NCBI GenBank assembly: GCA_030323885.1
Contig: CM059186.1
Location: 174,351,047-174,415,046 of the forward strand
Source: Branchipolynoe longqiensis
Lineage: Eukaryota > Annelida > Polychaeta > Phyllodocida > Polynoidae
Length of the DNA: 64,000 nucleotides
Direction of reading: 5' to 3'
This document shows positions 45,572 through 56,020 of the stretch, in pieces (the first letter of the stretch is position 1; every line of letters starts with the position of its first letter). The notes under the pieces were generated by a model, which was given only the letters and a program-made list of their open reading frames with translations, was not told where the DNA came from and did no database searches. A program made the translations under genes and the position numbers.

Positions 45572-45822
45572 GGCTAGACCATGGGATTGTGCGTTCGAAC
45601 CCTGGTCGAGCCAAACCAATGACTTGAAAATTGATACTTGTCGCTTCCTAGCCAGGCGCTCCGCATTATTAGGATGGGGTAAAGACAGGATATCAGGTCA
45701 TGGTGCTGGTGGCCTGGCCTCACAGTGGGGCACCACTATAAAGTCGCCATGAGTGCGCACTGTCACAACTCAGTACCTGTCCTGATATGACCTTAGATGT
45801 TGCTAGGACGTAAAACAACAGC
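45572..45822 (+). mobile_element. SINE-1 with degraded head
   Basis: B-box-like CGTTCGAACCCTGG, AGCCAAACCAATGACTTG, GCTTCCTAGCCAGGCGCTCC, GGGGCACCACTATAAAGTC, GATGTTGCTAGGACGTAAAA. Confidence 0.9.
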
Positions 45823-45849
45823 TATGTTGTGTGAGCACATAGCGTTCTG

Positions 45850-46168
45850 CAGAGATGAAAACCTCCGTGGTTTCGTGGATTTCCGGGATTTCTTCTATCT
45901 ACCGATCAATGTTAAACAAAATTCCAAAAGATGGGATATATATATGACAACAGTTCGGTGGTTCGCATCCCATTCTTATATGACCTTAGATGTAGTTAGA
46001 ACATAAAACCTAAGCAAGAAATTGTTAGATATGGGTGAGAATTCAGTCACAACAATGCTTAGTTCAGACCTGACTTCTGGTATTTTTCCACGATTCCCTG
46101 ACAATGCTAAACCTATGGGAGAATATCAGCATTTCCGCTTTTTTCCCCGGAGACCGCTTTTTTCCCTG
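45850..46168. mobile_element. hAT-like MITE copy
   Basis: CAGAGATGAAAACCTCCGTG at the left, GAGACCGCTTTTTTCCCTGG at the right; 319 bp. It contains TTATATGACCTTAGATGTAG. Confidence 0.8.
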
Positions 46169-46228
46169 GTTCTGGTACGTTCAAATCATGCTGGTCTCTA
46201 CTAGTACTACACCTCCCGTTGGAAACTA

Positions 46229-46425
46229 CAGTAAAACCTCTCTAACCTACCACTTCGCACATATCGACCACTCCCCTCTATCACTTACTTTATTTGGGTC
46301 CCAAACGATCGCCCATAGAATACCATTGTAACGATAAAAAAAAAACCTCCATAATCTGACCACCTCCCAAAATGGACCATTTAAAGTTCGTCCAATGGTC
46401 GGTCAATTTAGATGGGTTTTACTGA
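46229..46425. mobile_element. mariner/pogo-like MITE
   Basis: CAGTAAAACCTCTCTAACCT at the left and TTTAGATGGGTTTTACTG at the right; 197 bp. Confidence 0.85.
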
Positions 46426-46603
46426 ACTTTAGAATTATGTATCAACAAATCTTTGTATTGCCACCTTCACCCCCTTTGTTTATAAAGAATAATTATATGC
46501 AGTAGTTATGTGATAGCAAGTAATGTGTTCCTTAATAAGGATAATTGTGTGCAGCTTCATTTCAAAATAGCCAAAGACATTTAACCTAGTGATTGGCAGG
46601 ACC

Positions 46604-46915
46604 AGACGGGATGGCCAAATGAGTTGAGCGTTCGTCTGCAGTTTTGGTAGATCGTGGAGTTCGAACCCTGATCGAATTAAACCAATGACATAAAAATGTA
46701 TACTTGTTGCTTCCTAGCCAGGCACTTGGCATTATTAGGATAAGGCCAGGACTGGTTGGCTCAGTGTCAGGATAATGTGGCTGAGTATAGGTCATGTTGC
46801 TGGTGGTCTTGTCTCCCAGTGGGGTAGCACTATAAAGTCGCCATGCGTGTGCAATGTCACAAGTCGATACCCATCCTGATGTGACCATAGATGCTGCCAG
46901 GACGTAAAACTCCAA
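46604..46915 (+). mobile_element. SINE-1, full-length first head type
   Basis: GACGGGATGGCCAAATGAGT head, B-box-like GGAGTTCGAACCC, AAACCAATGACATAAAAATG, GGGGTAGCACTATAAAGTCG, GATGCTGCCAGGACGTAAAA. Confidence 0.92.
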
Positions 46916-47455
46916 CAACCAACCAACTGATTGACATGTCAGTGACTATAGTGACTGTCTTGGTAAATAGACACCACACAATGTTCATTATGGTGCTAAT
47001 GACCGTGGCAGTTTATGAACCACTAACACATTTGAGAATTGCTATGGACAACTGGTCTGTATAGCCTCTTGTAATTATAGCCATGCCATTTTAGTTCAAT
47101 TTTCCTGTCATTTAATATACAATTATAGTGATTAATCTGATCTATTTATCTATAAAAAAAAAATGGCAGAAATTCAAAACCATGGGATTATATGGCTTTA
47201 AATGAAGCCGTGAGCCGACAGCCTTGAGTTCTACCATTCAGGCCAGTGGGTCATATGTCTCCGACCGCCTGTCTGTAAATGTCGGTTGTTTGAACCCCCC
47301 CCCCCCCCAAAAAAAAACTACCACAAGAACTGTCGCGCAGACTATGTAGCCGTTGGGAAAGTCCTATGTCGGAATCTACAGAGGACTAGAATTGTTCTTT
47401 TTTTCTCTCTTAAATTGTTGGTTCATTAGCTTGTTAAAAAGTTTCTTTATTTATG
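46916..47455. other. intergenic DNA
   Basis: Contains a family-A MITE end at about 47120-47198 (CAAAACCATGGGATTATATG) and a poly-C/poly-A junction at 47295-47318. Confidence 0.5.
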
Positions 47456-47752
47456 GCACCAGGCGCGGTGACATATAAGATGTATGCTTGTCACCTCCTA
47501 GCCTGGCACTCAACATTAATAGGATGGGGCAAAGACTGGTTAGCTCAGTGTCAGGATAATGTGACTGAGTGGGATATTGGGTCATGGTGTCGGCGGCCTG
47601 ATTTCCTAGTGGGGCAGGTAGAGGGGAAGGGAGAAAGAGAGGGGAAGGGGGTGAGGGGGACAGCACTATAAAGCGCCAGTAGTGTGCACTGTCACCAGTC
47701 GGTACCCGTCCTGATATGACATGTTGCCAGGAGGTAAAACTCCAACAACCAA
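47456..47752 (+). mobile_element. SINE-1 with a short insertion
   Basis: GCACCAGGCGCGGTGACATA, CACCTCCTAGCCTGGCACTC, AAGACTGGTTAGCTCAGTG. A purine-rich insertion (AGGGGAAGGGAGAAAGAGAG) at about 47620-47661 splits GTGGGGCA from GCACTATAAAG. The tail is CCTGATATGACATGTTGCC. Confidence 0.9.
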
Positions 47753-47900
47753 CCAAGCATTATTTATGGCAATGTGGTCGGGGAGAAGAAATAACTTATT
47801 CACGCCAGGGGTCGCCACCGATGCAGTAAGCCCGAGTGTGTGTTGGCATCTAAGCCACAACTAGCTAATGGAGGAAGGGATATTACAAAAGTAAACATGC

Positions 47901-48075
47901 CGTGAAACATCTCTAACCGACCACCTCAACAGATCGACCCCTCCCCCCCCCAATATCCATCGCTTTATTTGGGTCCCAACAATATCATTATAACCATATT
48001 CTAATTCCCTAAGCCGACCACCTCCCTAAATGGGCCACTCAGACTTAATGCCGGTCCATTTAGCGAGGTTTTACT
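47901..48075. mobile_element. mariner/pogo-like MITE
   Basis: CGTGAAACATCTCTAACCGA at the left; CATTTAGCGAGGTTTTACTC at the right; inner TTATTTGGGTCCCAAC shared with the 46229 copy. Confidence 0.8.
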
Positions 48076-48457
48076 CTAGATTATTAACACATGGTTGTTT
48101 TTCTATTTTCTTTTATTTTATTATTTTAACCATAAAGTGACATTTAATAATTGTGGATGTTACGCGTAGCATTGGTAATTTTCGGTGGAGACGGGAACCA
48201 CACGAACTGACTAACATCAGCATATCGATATGCCCAGAACCGATGGATCTCCTCCATTGACCAGCGGTTCTCCCGGCGCGGTGGCGCCATCTAGAAGAAA
48301 TCCCGTGACATGCTACAAGCATGACGTAGTTCCCGGACTTCCTCCAGGTGGCGCAACGGGCAGTTACCCGCCCCTACGGTCACGCGACCGCCAAACCGGT
48401 CGAAATTCGAACAGAACTGCCGCTACCGCCACCGCCACACCACCCCTCTCGTTTTCT
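48076..48457. other. intergenic DNA
   Basis: A CpG-richer block at 48230-48450; no exon or element identified. Confidence 0.4.
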
Positions 48458-48626
48458 TGTCGCTTCCTAGCAAGGCGCTCGCCATTATTAGGACAGGGCA
48501 AGGACTGGTGTGCTCAGTGTCAGGATAATGTGACTGAGTGGAATACCAGGTCATGGTGCCGGCGGCCTGGTTTCCCAGTGGGACAGCATTATAAAATCAC
48601 CACGAGTGTGCACTGTCACCAGTTGG
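48458..48626 (+). mobile_element. SINE-1, 5' portion of a copy split by an LTR element
   Basis: CGCTTCCTAGCAAGGCGCTC through CACTGTCACCAGTTGG; its tail resumes at 51892-51950 (GTCGGTACCCATCCTGACAT to CAACAAACAAAC). Confidence 0.92.
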
Positions 48627-48761
48627 TGTAATATATGCGTCTATAAGATATGCTAATGAGATGACGTCATGGAAAGTTTAGCCGGCGGTTCAGTGAGCCC
48701 TGGACGGTAATAAACCATTCAGTATCCAGAAGTCAAAGTGTTCAGACGTTGTACTTTCACA
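48627..48761 (+). repeat. 5' LTR, 135 bp
   Basis: Contains TGACGTCA (48662-48669) and an AATAAA (48709-48714). Lacks a block of about 19 bp that is present in the 3' LTR. Confidence 0.92.
48662..48669. promoter_or_regulatory. CRE-type palindrome in the 5' LTR
   Basis: TGACGTCA, the full ATF/CREB site. It is kept in the 3' LTR at 51792-51799 and in the related LTR at 52428-52435. Confidence 0.6.
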
Positions 48762-50095
48762 TGGTGTCAGATGAGGAAGAATGCCGCCCGCCTGGTCAGC
48801 TTGTCCTCAGCAACAACGCAAGATCGAACTGGAAAACATGGATCAGAGCATATGACATATACACCATTTCTGCAGGTGTCATATTGAAGGCAGAACGAGT
48901 GCAATGCTGCATCTTTCTTCACGTCACTGGCGAAGAAGGGCAAAAGGTTTTTGCCAATATGTCCATCGCGCTCGCTGACCGAGACAGGATCGGACCACTC
49001 ACAGAAGCATTCCAAACATATTGTATAGGCAAGTGCAGTTTGGTAATAACAAGGTACATGTTTAATTCGCATAATCAAGCTACAGAAACTATGGCCACAT
49101 ACATCAGGGTGCTAAGAGACAAAGTAAAGGATTGCGAATACGGGTCAGTGGAGGAGTCGCTGTTGCGCGATCGGTTGGTGGCTGGCGTTAAAGACATTAA
49201 TTTGCGTAACGAACCGCTGCAAACTGCTGAGTTAACTCTGGAGAAGTGTGTGAGTATGTGTGAAATGAGTGAATTCAGTTCGGATCTGTTGGAGGACACC
49301 AGATCAGATGTTGAAAGTAAGGAAATTGATTTTCTTAAGAACTATGCTACTGCGCGTACCGGTGCACTGGCGGTCCGGTCATCGGCGACGCCATCTTGGA
49401 AATCGCCATCTTGGAATTCTGGCGGTGCCGGTGCAGGAGAGTTCAAGATCCACTGTCAGATCTGTGGATACGAACACCGCCGGGGAGTCTGCCCAGCGAA
49501 ATGCAAAGCTTGCATAGCCTGCAAGAAGATCGGGCACTTCGGTAACGTCTGCAGGAGCAGACTTGGTAGAGTCGCCGAGGTTACCGTTGAAGAGCCCGAC
49601 CCTCACAACGCTGAGCAAGACCCGGATCCGGCGGAGGTCAACGTTTTGACTACGGATCTGTTCGTCGGTGCCATTGACCTCGGTGCCGAGCAAGATGCCG
49701 AGTTGTGGTCCGCGACCGTCCGGGTGTACGGTCGTGCGGTGAAGTTCAAGCTCGACACCGTGTCGGAGGCAAATGTGCTTCCGAGGAATGTCTTCGATCG
49801 AGTCGCACCGGGGCAGCTGCCGAACACCAGGTGTTCGTTGGTGACGTTCTTGGGACATTGGATCACTCCTGACGGTGAGGCGTCGGTCGACGTGAATGGC
49901 AGAAACTCCATGTTCCAAGTGGTGCGGAACTGTCAGCCTATTTTGGGGAAACAGGCTTGTGTGACATTGAACCTGTTGGCGCGTGTCGACGAGGTGCACT
50001 CTGCCATGCCGACAAACATTTCCAAGCTGAATGACAGTCCCAGCACCCAGGCTGAACAGCTGACACTTTGTCCAGAGCACTCAGTGCCAGTGTAG
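48762..50095 (+). pseudogene. gag and protease region of the LTR element
   Basis: One open frame, with a likely ATG at 48761-48763 just at the LTR border (MVSDEEECRPPG). The capsid-like part has ITRYMFNSHNQATETM and VKDCEYGSVEESLLRDRLVAG. It is followed by a nucleocapsid CCHC knuckle CIACKKIGHFGNVC (49511-49553), preceded by a further cysteine cluster. Then comes a retropepsin-like segment KFKLDTVSEANVLP (about 49743-49784), in which the usual D-T/S-G reads D-T-V. That change probably inactivates the protease. The frame ends at TAG 50093-50095, shortly after the protease, and the expected reverse transcriptase does not follow. Confidence 0.85.
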
Positions 50096-50289
50096 GTCAT
50101 GAGACTCTGTTCGATAATACATTCAGTGTTGCCGCAGTGGACATGCAATCATCAAGTTTGTTAAGTATAATTGTCAGAGAGTATGAAAAAGATGTATCCA
50201 TGTCCATGTTGATCACACACATTGAGATGGGTGGGACACTACACGCATACAGACACCGCCATCTCTCAGACAGTAAATCCCACACAAAG

Positions 50290-51070
50290 ACGAGTTAACG
50301 GTAGAAAACAATCTAGTCATGAAAGGCAATCGGGTGGTGGATCCTCCGAGTCTCCGCGGTGAAATAATTGAGGGGTTACATGAAACGCACTTGGGCGTAA
50401 CAAAATCCAAGCAGATGGTGTGAGACTGCATGTTCTGGCCTAACATAGACAAACAAATTGAGGAAAAAGTCAGTCGGTGTGACACTTGCCAGAACAACTG
50501 GAAAAGTTTGCATAATGAGCTGTTGATAAACCACCCAATAGCCTGTCAGCCGTATGAGAAAGTAGGAGCAGACTTGTTTGACTTAAACCATTAAAATTAC
50601 CTTATAACCGTGGATTATTACACAAAGTATCCAGAGGTAACGTTGTTGAGAGTTATGTCGTCTGTCACAGTCATTGAGGCGATGACGGATAATTTTGCTA
50701 GGCACGGTATTCCTAGTCAGGTCATTTCGGTCAATGGTCCGCAATTTAAGAGCCATGAGTACAGGGAGTTTGCACAACACTATGGTTCTAAAGCCATATA
50801 TTCCAGTCCGCAATATCCACGAAGCAACGGCCAGGTGGAGAGGTTTGTGCAAACGGTAAAGGACATGTTAAAGAAATGCGCAAAAACAAATACAGACTTT
50901 CAGTTAGCTTTGTTAACTATCGAAACACTCCATTGCCCGTCTTGAACGCATCTCCGGCTCAGCTGCTCATGAGCAGAAGGCTGAGAGGGAGGTTGCCAAT
51001 GGCGGAAGAAATCTTGATACCCGAAACACAAAATCCGAAGAAAGTACAGACAGCGAAAAGACAGCAAAGC
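50290..51070 (+). pseudogene. integrase remnants of the LTR element
   Basis: The HHCC zinc domain is at about 50360-50500 (HETHLGVTKSK, then RCDTCQ), broken by a stop after KQMV. The core catalytic domain spans about 50560-50945: ADLFD, DYYTKYPE, SVNGPQF and NGQVERFVQTVKD. The second catalytic aspartate position reads N in VNGPQF, and a frameshift near 50940 moves the C-terminal part (LNASPAQLLMSRRLRGRLP) to another frame. It is inactive. Confidence 0.85.
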
Positions 51071-51737
51071 CAGTAAGTGTTTCATGACAAGAAATGCGGT
51101 AAGCCGCACAAGCCTATGCGAGTTGGAGACAGTGTAAAATACAAGAATAATGCAGGAGAGTAGAAAAAAGGAGTAAGTTTAGGTCGTACAGGCATTTCAG
51201 GGAGAGAAATGAGTCTCCATGCAACATGGAGACTCATTTCAGGGACTGAGAATGAGTCAGGGAATATGTTGTACAGGAACAGGGTTCAGATTATAAGGGC
51301 GCCCGAGGGGAGGCAGCCCGAACCAGTCAAGCAGACACAAAGTAAGTCAGTGTCACTGCCAAATGTAAATAGTGCGGCTAATCTAAGTAGGTCAGGTCGG
51401 GTGATTAAGCCGGCGAGCAGGTTAGACCTGTAGTGAGTCAGTGACGTTGAATATATACACACAAACACATGTGCATGTTAGGCTTAAGTATTGTAGTTTC
51501 AGCTGCATTTGGTGTGTGTGTTGTACTATAATGGACAATATGTCATATGGAGGCTAAGCAGCCGGACAGTCAGAGGACTTCAGTGCCATAGTGCGCTCAG
51601 ACATTCACTAGAAATTGTGGTTTAACCTAAGTACACATATATGTTGTATTATTGTGCTATTCATTTTACTGGGTATGTATGCCTAGTGATGGTCATTTTA
51701 AAACATTTCCTGTTTCAGAAATACTTTGAAGGGGGGA

Positions 51738-51891
51738 TGTAATATATGCGTAGTAGACGTCTAGACGCGTCTGTAAGATATGCTAATGAGATGACGTCAT
51801 GGAAAGTTTAGCCGGCGGTTCAGTGAGCCCTGGATGGGAATAAATCATTCAGTATCCAGAAGTCAAAGTGTTCAGACGGTGTACTTTCACA
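51738..51891 (+). repeat. 3' LTR, 154 bp
   Basis: Same ends as the 5' LTR. It has an extra palindromic AGTAGACGTCTAGACGCGT after ATATGCGT. Otherwise it differs by only a few substitutions. Confidence 0.92.
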
Positions 51892-52383
51892 GTCGGTACC
51901 CATCCTGACATGACCTTGGATGTTGCTAGGACGTAAAGCAACAAACAAACATATTATTTTAACAAAAGTGAAAACCCACTTGAGTTCAGCTGTTTATCTT
52001 TGTTCTGTTTTATTTTGTTCTAGGCACACCTAACGGTGGGTGTTTTTTTTGTGGTTGTTTTGTGTGTCCATCACGGTTAAGTCTAATGACTTGTTTTTGC
52101 TGCTAGACAGTAATAGTCTTGTGACTCCCCTTCTTTTTATCGCTTTCAGATTAGCGTTCCAATAAACCAACACACTGGTGGATGGATACATAAAAAATAT
52201 TAATATATTTACATTAAATTTCTAGATGAAATGGCATACAATTACAAGTAATTGTTTCGAGAGAGGCCCCTGGAATTCTCCCTCCTTCCATCACTGCTTC
52301 CCTTTATCCAGACCTCTCCGTCCCTCCCGCACGTAGGGCAAAGCTTCGATTTGAATCAAAATGAATAGAAATACATAACAATT
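51892..52383. other. SINE tail and spacer
   Basis: The SINE-1 tail at 51892-51950 is followed by a copy (52038-52155) of the 110-bp text also seen at 42440. No gene. Confidence 0.6.
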
Positions 52384-53243
52384 GACATCCAGGCATGTGT
52401 GGAGAACAAAGGAATATGTAAATGAGATGACGTCAGAGTTGAAAGGGTGCCAACGGTCTAGGGCCCTGGACGTGAATAAAGCATTCAGTATCCAGAAGTC
52501 AAAGTGTTCAGATGTCATACTTTCACATGGTGTCAGATAAGGATGATGCCGCCTGCTAACACGCTGCCGGGCCTCAGGGCTCCAGGACAGCTCATCCTCT
52601 GCAACAACGCACGGTCAAACTAGAAAACATGGATCAGAGGATATAATATATATTCCACGGCTGCAGGAGTTGTAATGAAGACAGAACGAGTGCGATGCTG
52701 TATCTTTCTTCACATCTTGGGCGAAGAGGCTCAAAAGGTTTTCGCCAACATGTCCATCACGCTCGCTGAGCAAGACAAGATCGGACCACTCACGGAGGTG
52801 TTTCAAGCATATTGTACTGGTAAATGTAACTTGATAATAACACGCTACTGCTTCAATTCTCATAATCAAGCCACAGAAAACATGTCCACATATATTATGG
52901 TCCTTAGAGACAGAGTTAAAGATTGTGAGTATGGGCCAGTGGAAGAGTCGCTTCTGCTCGATCGTTTGGTGGCTGGTGTCAAGAACATTAATTTGAGAAA
53001 CAAAATGCTTCAGACAGCTGATCTTACTCTGGAAAAATGCATAAACATTTGCGAGCTCAGTGAGTTCAGTTCCGATCAGTTGGAGGACAAGAAATCGGAC
53101 GTTGAAGTTAAGGAAATTGATTTTCTGAATAGATATACAACTGCCCGTACCGGTGCACTGGTGGTTCGTCCATCTGGGCTGCCATTCTTGGAAGTCGCCA
53201 TCTTGGAAAAAATGTATGCACATGTATGCAATATAATGATCTG
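52384..53243 (+). pseudogene. related LTR element: partial LTR and gag
   Basis: GACATCCAGGCATG starts the duplicated arm; LTR-like text from about 52410 (AATATGTAAATGAGATGACG) ends CATACTTTCACA at 52527, followed by TGGTGTCAG. The gag frame (52675-53243) repeats the first element's capsid text (EEAQKVFANMSITLAEQDKI, VKDCEYGPVEESLLLDRLVAG) with many substitutions. It is cut off before the zinc knuckle by the GC-rich insert at 53263. Confidence 0.85.
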
Positions 53244-53262
53244 ATGAATATAGCTAATGGGG

Positions 53263-53612
53263 CTGTCACACTACGACGCTTCTCGCCGGCGACCCCTCAA
53301 CGCGTGGTGTTTTTGGGCGATATTTGGTGAAATATCGAGAAGCGCTGGTGGCGCGTTATGGGCGCGTCGGTACACGTCGGTACACTATGTTTGACGTTGA
53401 CGGTCGGCGGCGAAAGTCGGCGCGCGTTATTGGTCGCTGAGTGTTTTGAACATGTCAAAAACCACCAGCGACCGGCAACGCCGGGAGTAAATGGTAAGAA
53501 CGCTAGGGGACGTTAGGCGCGCGTCGCGCTGGTTGGACGCGCCGGAATACGTTATGGGAACGCTAGGAAGACGGCGCGCCGGGGAGGGTCGTTGCTCACA
53601 CGACAAAACTAG
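53263..53612. mobile_element. CpG-rich block, probable MITE
   Basis: About 350 bp of CpG-dense DNA (GGCGCGCGTCGCGC, CGGCGCGCCGG) in an AT-rich setting. It starts GGGGCTGTCACACTACGACG and ends GCTCACACGACAAAACTAGCC, only roughly inverted. It separates the gag remnant from the inverted arm. Confidence 0.5.
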
Positions 53613-53865
53613 CCATAGTTAAACATTTTGAGCTAAGAAACATACAATTCCACACAAAACAATCAGTGATATCCACATCACCATTATTAATTCTTGTTCT
53701 AAATATTAAAATGCCAAATGTGTCAACATACACTTGTTTCAGAGAAATATATAACCAATATCTGATTAACCCTACTCATTTTCTAGTTCTACATACACTT
53801 GTTTCAGAGAACTTTGAATTCGCCTGCACCGGTGCTACCAGCTTTCCAAAAGAAAGATACAGCAT

Positions 53866-54162
53866 CGCACTCATTCTGTCTTCGTTACGACTCCTGCAGC
53901 CGTGGCATATATATTATATCCTCTGATCCATGTTTTCTAGTTCGACCGTGCTGAGCTGTCCTGGTGCCCTGAGGCCCGGCAGCGTGTTAGCAGGCGGCAT
54001 CGTCCTTATCTGACACCTTGTGAAAGTATGACGTCTGAACACTTAGACTTCTGGATACTGAATGCTTTATTCACGTCCAGGGGCCTAGACTGCCAGCACC
54101 CTTTCAACTCTGATGTCATCTCATTTACATATTCCTTTGTTCTCCACACATGCCTGGATGTC
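53866..54162 (-). repeat. inverted copy of the LTR and gag start
   Basis: Reverse complement of 52384-52711 (with small gaps), from GAAAGATACAGCATCGCACT to CACACATGCCTGGATGTC. It includes the gag start region and the LTR. The CRE site is changed to TGATGTCA here. Confidence 0.9.
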
Positions 54163-54253
54163 TTTTATGCACATATTACACTTAGCAGCCCTGTCTACGG
54201 AACAGTCTGAAGTGTTTGCTAAGCTGTGGGAGTAATGATGCTTTTGTCTGTTG

Positions 54254-54545
54254 CAGTTTTACATCCTAGCAACATCTAAGGTCACATCAGGGTGGGTACA
54301 GACTTGTGACAATGCGCACTCATTGTGACTTAATAGTGCTTCCCCACTGTCAAGCCAGGCCGCTGGCACCACGACCCAGTATCCCATTCATTCGCATTAT
54401 CCTGATACTCAGCAAACCAGTCCTTGCCCTATCCGAGTAATCCCAAGCGCCAGGCTAGATAGCGACAAGTATCAATTTTGTAAGTCATTGGTTTGACTCA
54501 CATCGGGCATGCGCTCTTACCAATTCTGCCATCGAATCCGGTAAT
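54254..54545 (-). mobile_element. SINE-1, minus strand, full length
   Basis: Read on the minus strand: head GATTCGATGGCAGAATTGGT, AAACCAATGACTTACAAAAT, CTATCTAGCCTGGCGCTTGG, AGGGCAAGGACTGGTTTGCT, CACTGTCAGTG-like centre, GATGTTGCTAGGATGTAAAA. It is the only clear minus-strand copy. Confidence 0.9.
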
Positions 54546-54591
54546 AGCCTTGCCCAGTGGTTATAGGTTCAGCTCATGGTTGTGGGGCTAA

Positions 54592-54944
54592 TTAAAGTTG
54601 CACAGTCCGATGGTTTTGAGTTTCTGAAATTTTCTGAGATAAATACATTAGGTTGATCATTATTATGTACCTTACTTTAGCTTGAAATAACTTTTATTTT
54701 AAGTGGCTAACTTTTGAGATATTTGAAGTGGAACCATGCAAAAATAATTTTTGCAAGCTCCCCAAAACTCTGACCCCATAGGCTTCTGCAGTAACAGGTT
54801 CTACAATTGCCTCCGTATTCCCTTCTGTGTGGTGACAAATGTTTAATAAGTGCACCAGTGTCTAAGTTAGATATATAGAATCACATTTAGATAATTGTTT
54901 TGGTTTTGAAAATTTTATATTTTCATCGGACTATGCAACTTTAA
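54592..54944. mobile_element. MITE, family A, short variant (reverse)
   Basis: TTAAAGTTGCACAGTCCGAT and ATCGGACTATGCAACTTTAA ends, 353 bp. It is the copy with the best-preserved ends. Confidence 0.9.
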
Positions 54945-55164
54945 GCTTCGGGCACGAAACGAGGCAGTGTTATGGTAATGAAGTTAAGGCACACGAATGG
55001 TGGGCTCCGAACGCGGGCAGTGCTACTAATCCGACCAATGGGACCCCAGCCCGGCCACCCCGCCCCTCCCCACCCCCTAAATAATGCACCGTCAATCCCG
55101 GGGACATGCCCACTGCTGTACATCGCTTCCGGAAGCTGAAGTCTATCTCTGTCCTTTTTCTTTG

Positions 55165-55285
55165 GGGGGGGGGGTTATGAAAATGGGAAGCATTGTGACT
55201 AGAGTAGAGTCTGAACCCACATTTCTTGCCGTAACATTTACAGAGCTAGCGTGCTGACCATTACATTACCTAGGCTCCCTGATGC
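55165..55285 (-). mobile_element. SINE-2, diverged copy
   Basis: ATGAAAATGGGAAGCATTGT, TCTGAACCCACATTTCTTGC, GACCATTACATTACCTAGGC TCCCTGATG. It corresponds to 20191-20300. Confidence 0.75.
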
Positions 55286-56020
55286 ATGTGTGCATGTATG
55301 TATGTACTCATGTATGTATATATGTGTGCATGTATGTATGTATATCTGTATGTATCTATGTGTGTATGTCTGTATGTATGTCTGTATGTGTGTGCATGCA
55401 TGTATGTGTGTATGCATGAATGTACGTATATATCATATGTGTATATGTATGAATAAATGTATGTATGTATATCATATGGGCATGTATGCATGTATGTTTG
55501 AATGTTTAGGTCTGTATGTATGTGTGTGCATGTAAGGATGTTTGTATGTATACTATGTATGTATGTATGAATGTATGTATGTCTGTATGTATGCATGTGT
55601 GTGCATGTATGTATCTATGTATGTGTGTATATGTATGTGTGTATGTATGTACACATATCTGTACATATGTATACCTGTACATATGTATACACATCTGTAC
55701 ATATGTATACACATCTGTATGTATGGGTGTATGTATATATATATATGTATGTATGCATATACGTATGCATGTATATATGTATGTATGTGTGTATGTATAT
55801 GGTATTATGCATTTGTGTATGTATGCATTTGTGTATGTATGTATGTATGTGTGTATGTATTCATGTATGTATGTATGTGTGTATGTATTCGTGTATGTAT
55901 TCATGTATGTGTATGTATGTATGTGTGTATGTATGCACATATGTGTGTATGCATGCATGTATGTGTGTATGTATGTATGAGTATATGTATGTATGTGTGT
56001 ATGTGTGTGTATGTGTGTAG
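55275..56020. repeat. (TATG)n-type microsatellite, about 745 bp
   Basis: TGTATGTATG with TGTG, CATG and CATA variants throughout. It begins exactly at the end of SINE-2. Long open frames on both strands here (Met-Tyr-Val-Cys or His-Thr-Tyr-Ile repeats) are artefacts. Confidence 0.97.

Larger units (their letters stand above)
48627..51891 (+). mobile_element. LTR retrotransposon, Ty3/gypsy-like, lacking reverse transcriptase
   Basis: The 5' LTR (48627-48761) and 3' LTR (51738-51891) begin TGTAATATATGCG and end TACTTTCACA. The 5-base flanks GTTGG (48622-48626) and GTCGG (51892-51896) are a target duplication with one mismatch. A primer-binding-site-like TGGTGTCAG follows the 5' LTR, and a polypurine tract GAAGGGGGGA precedes the 3' LTR. 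Inside are gag, a changed protease motif and integrase pieces with stops; no reverse transcriptase or RNase H is found. It is non-autonomous and decayed. Confidence 0.92.
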
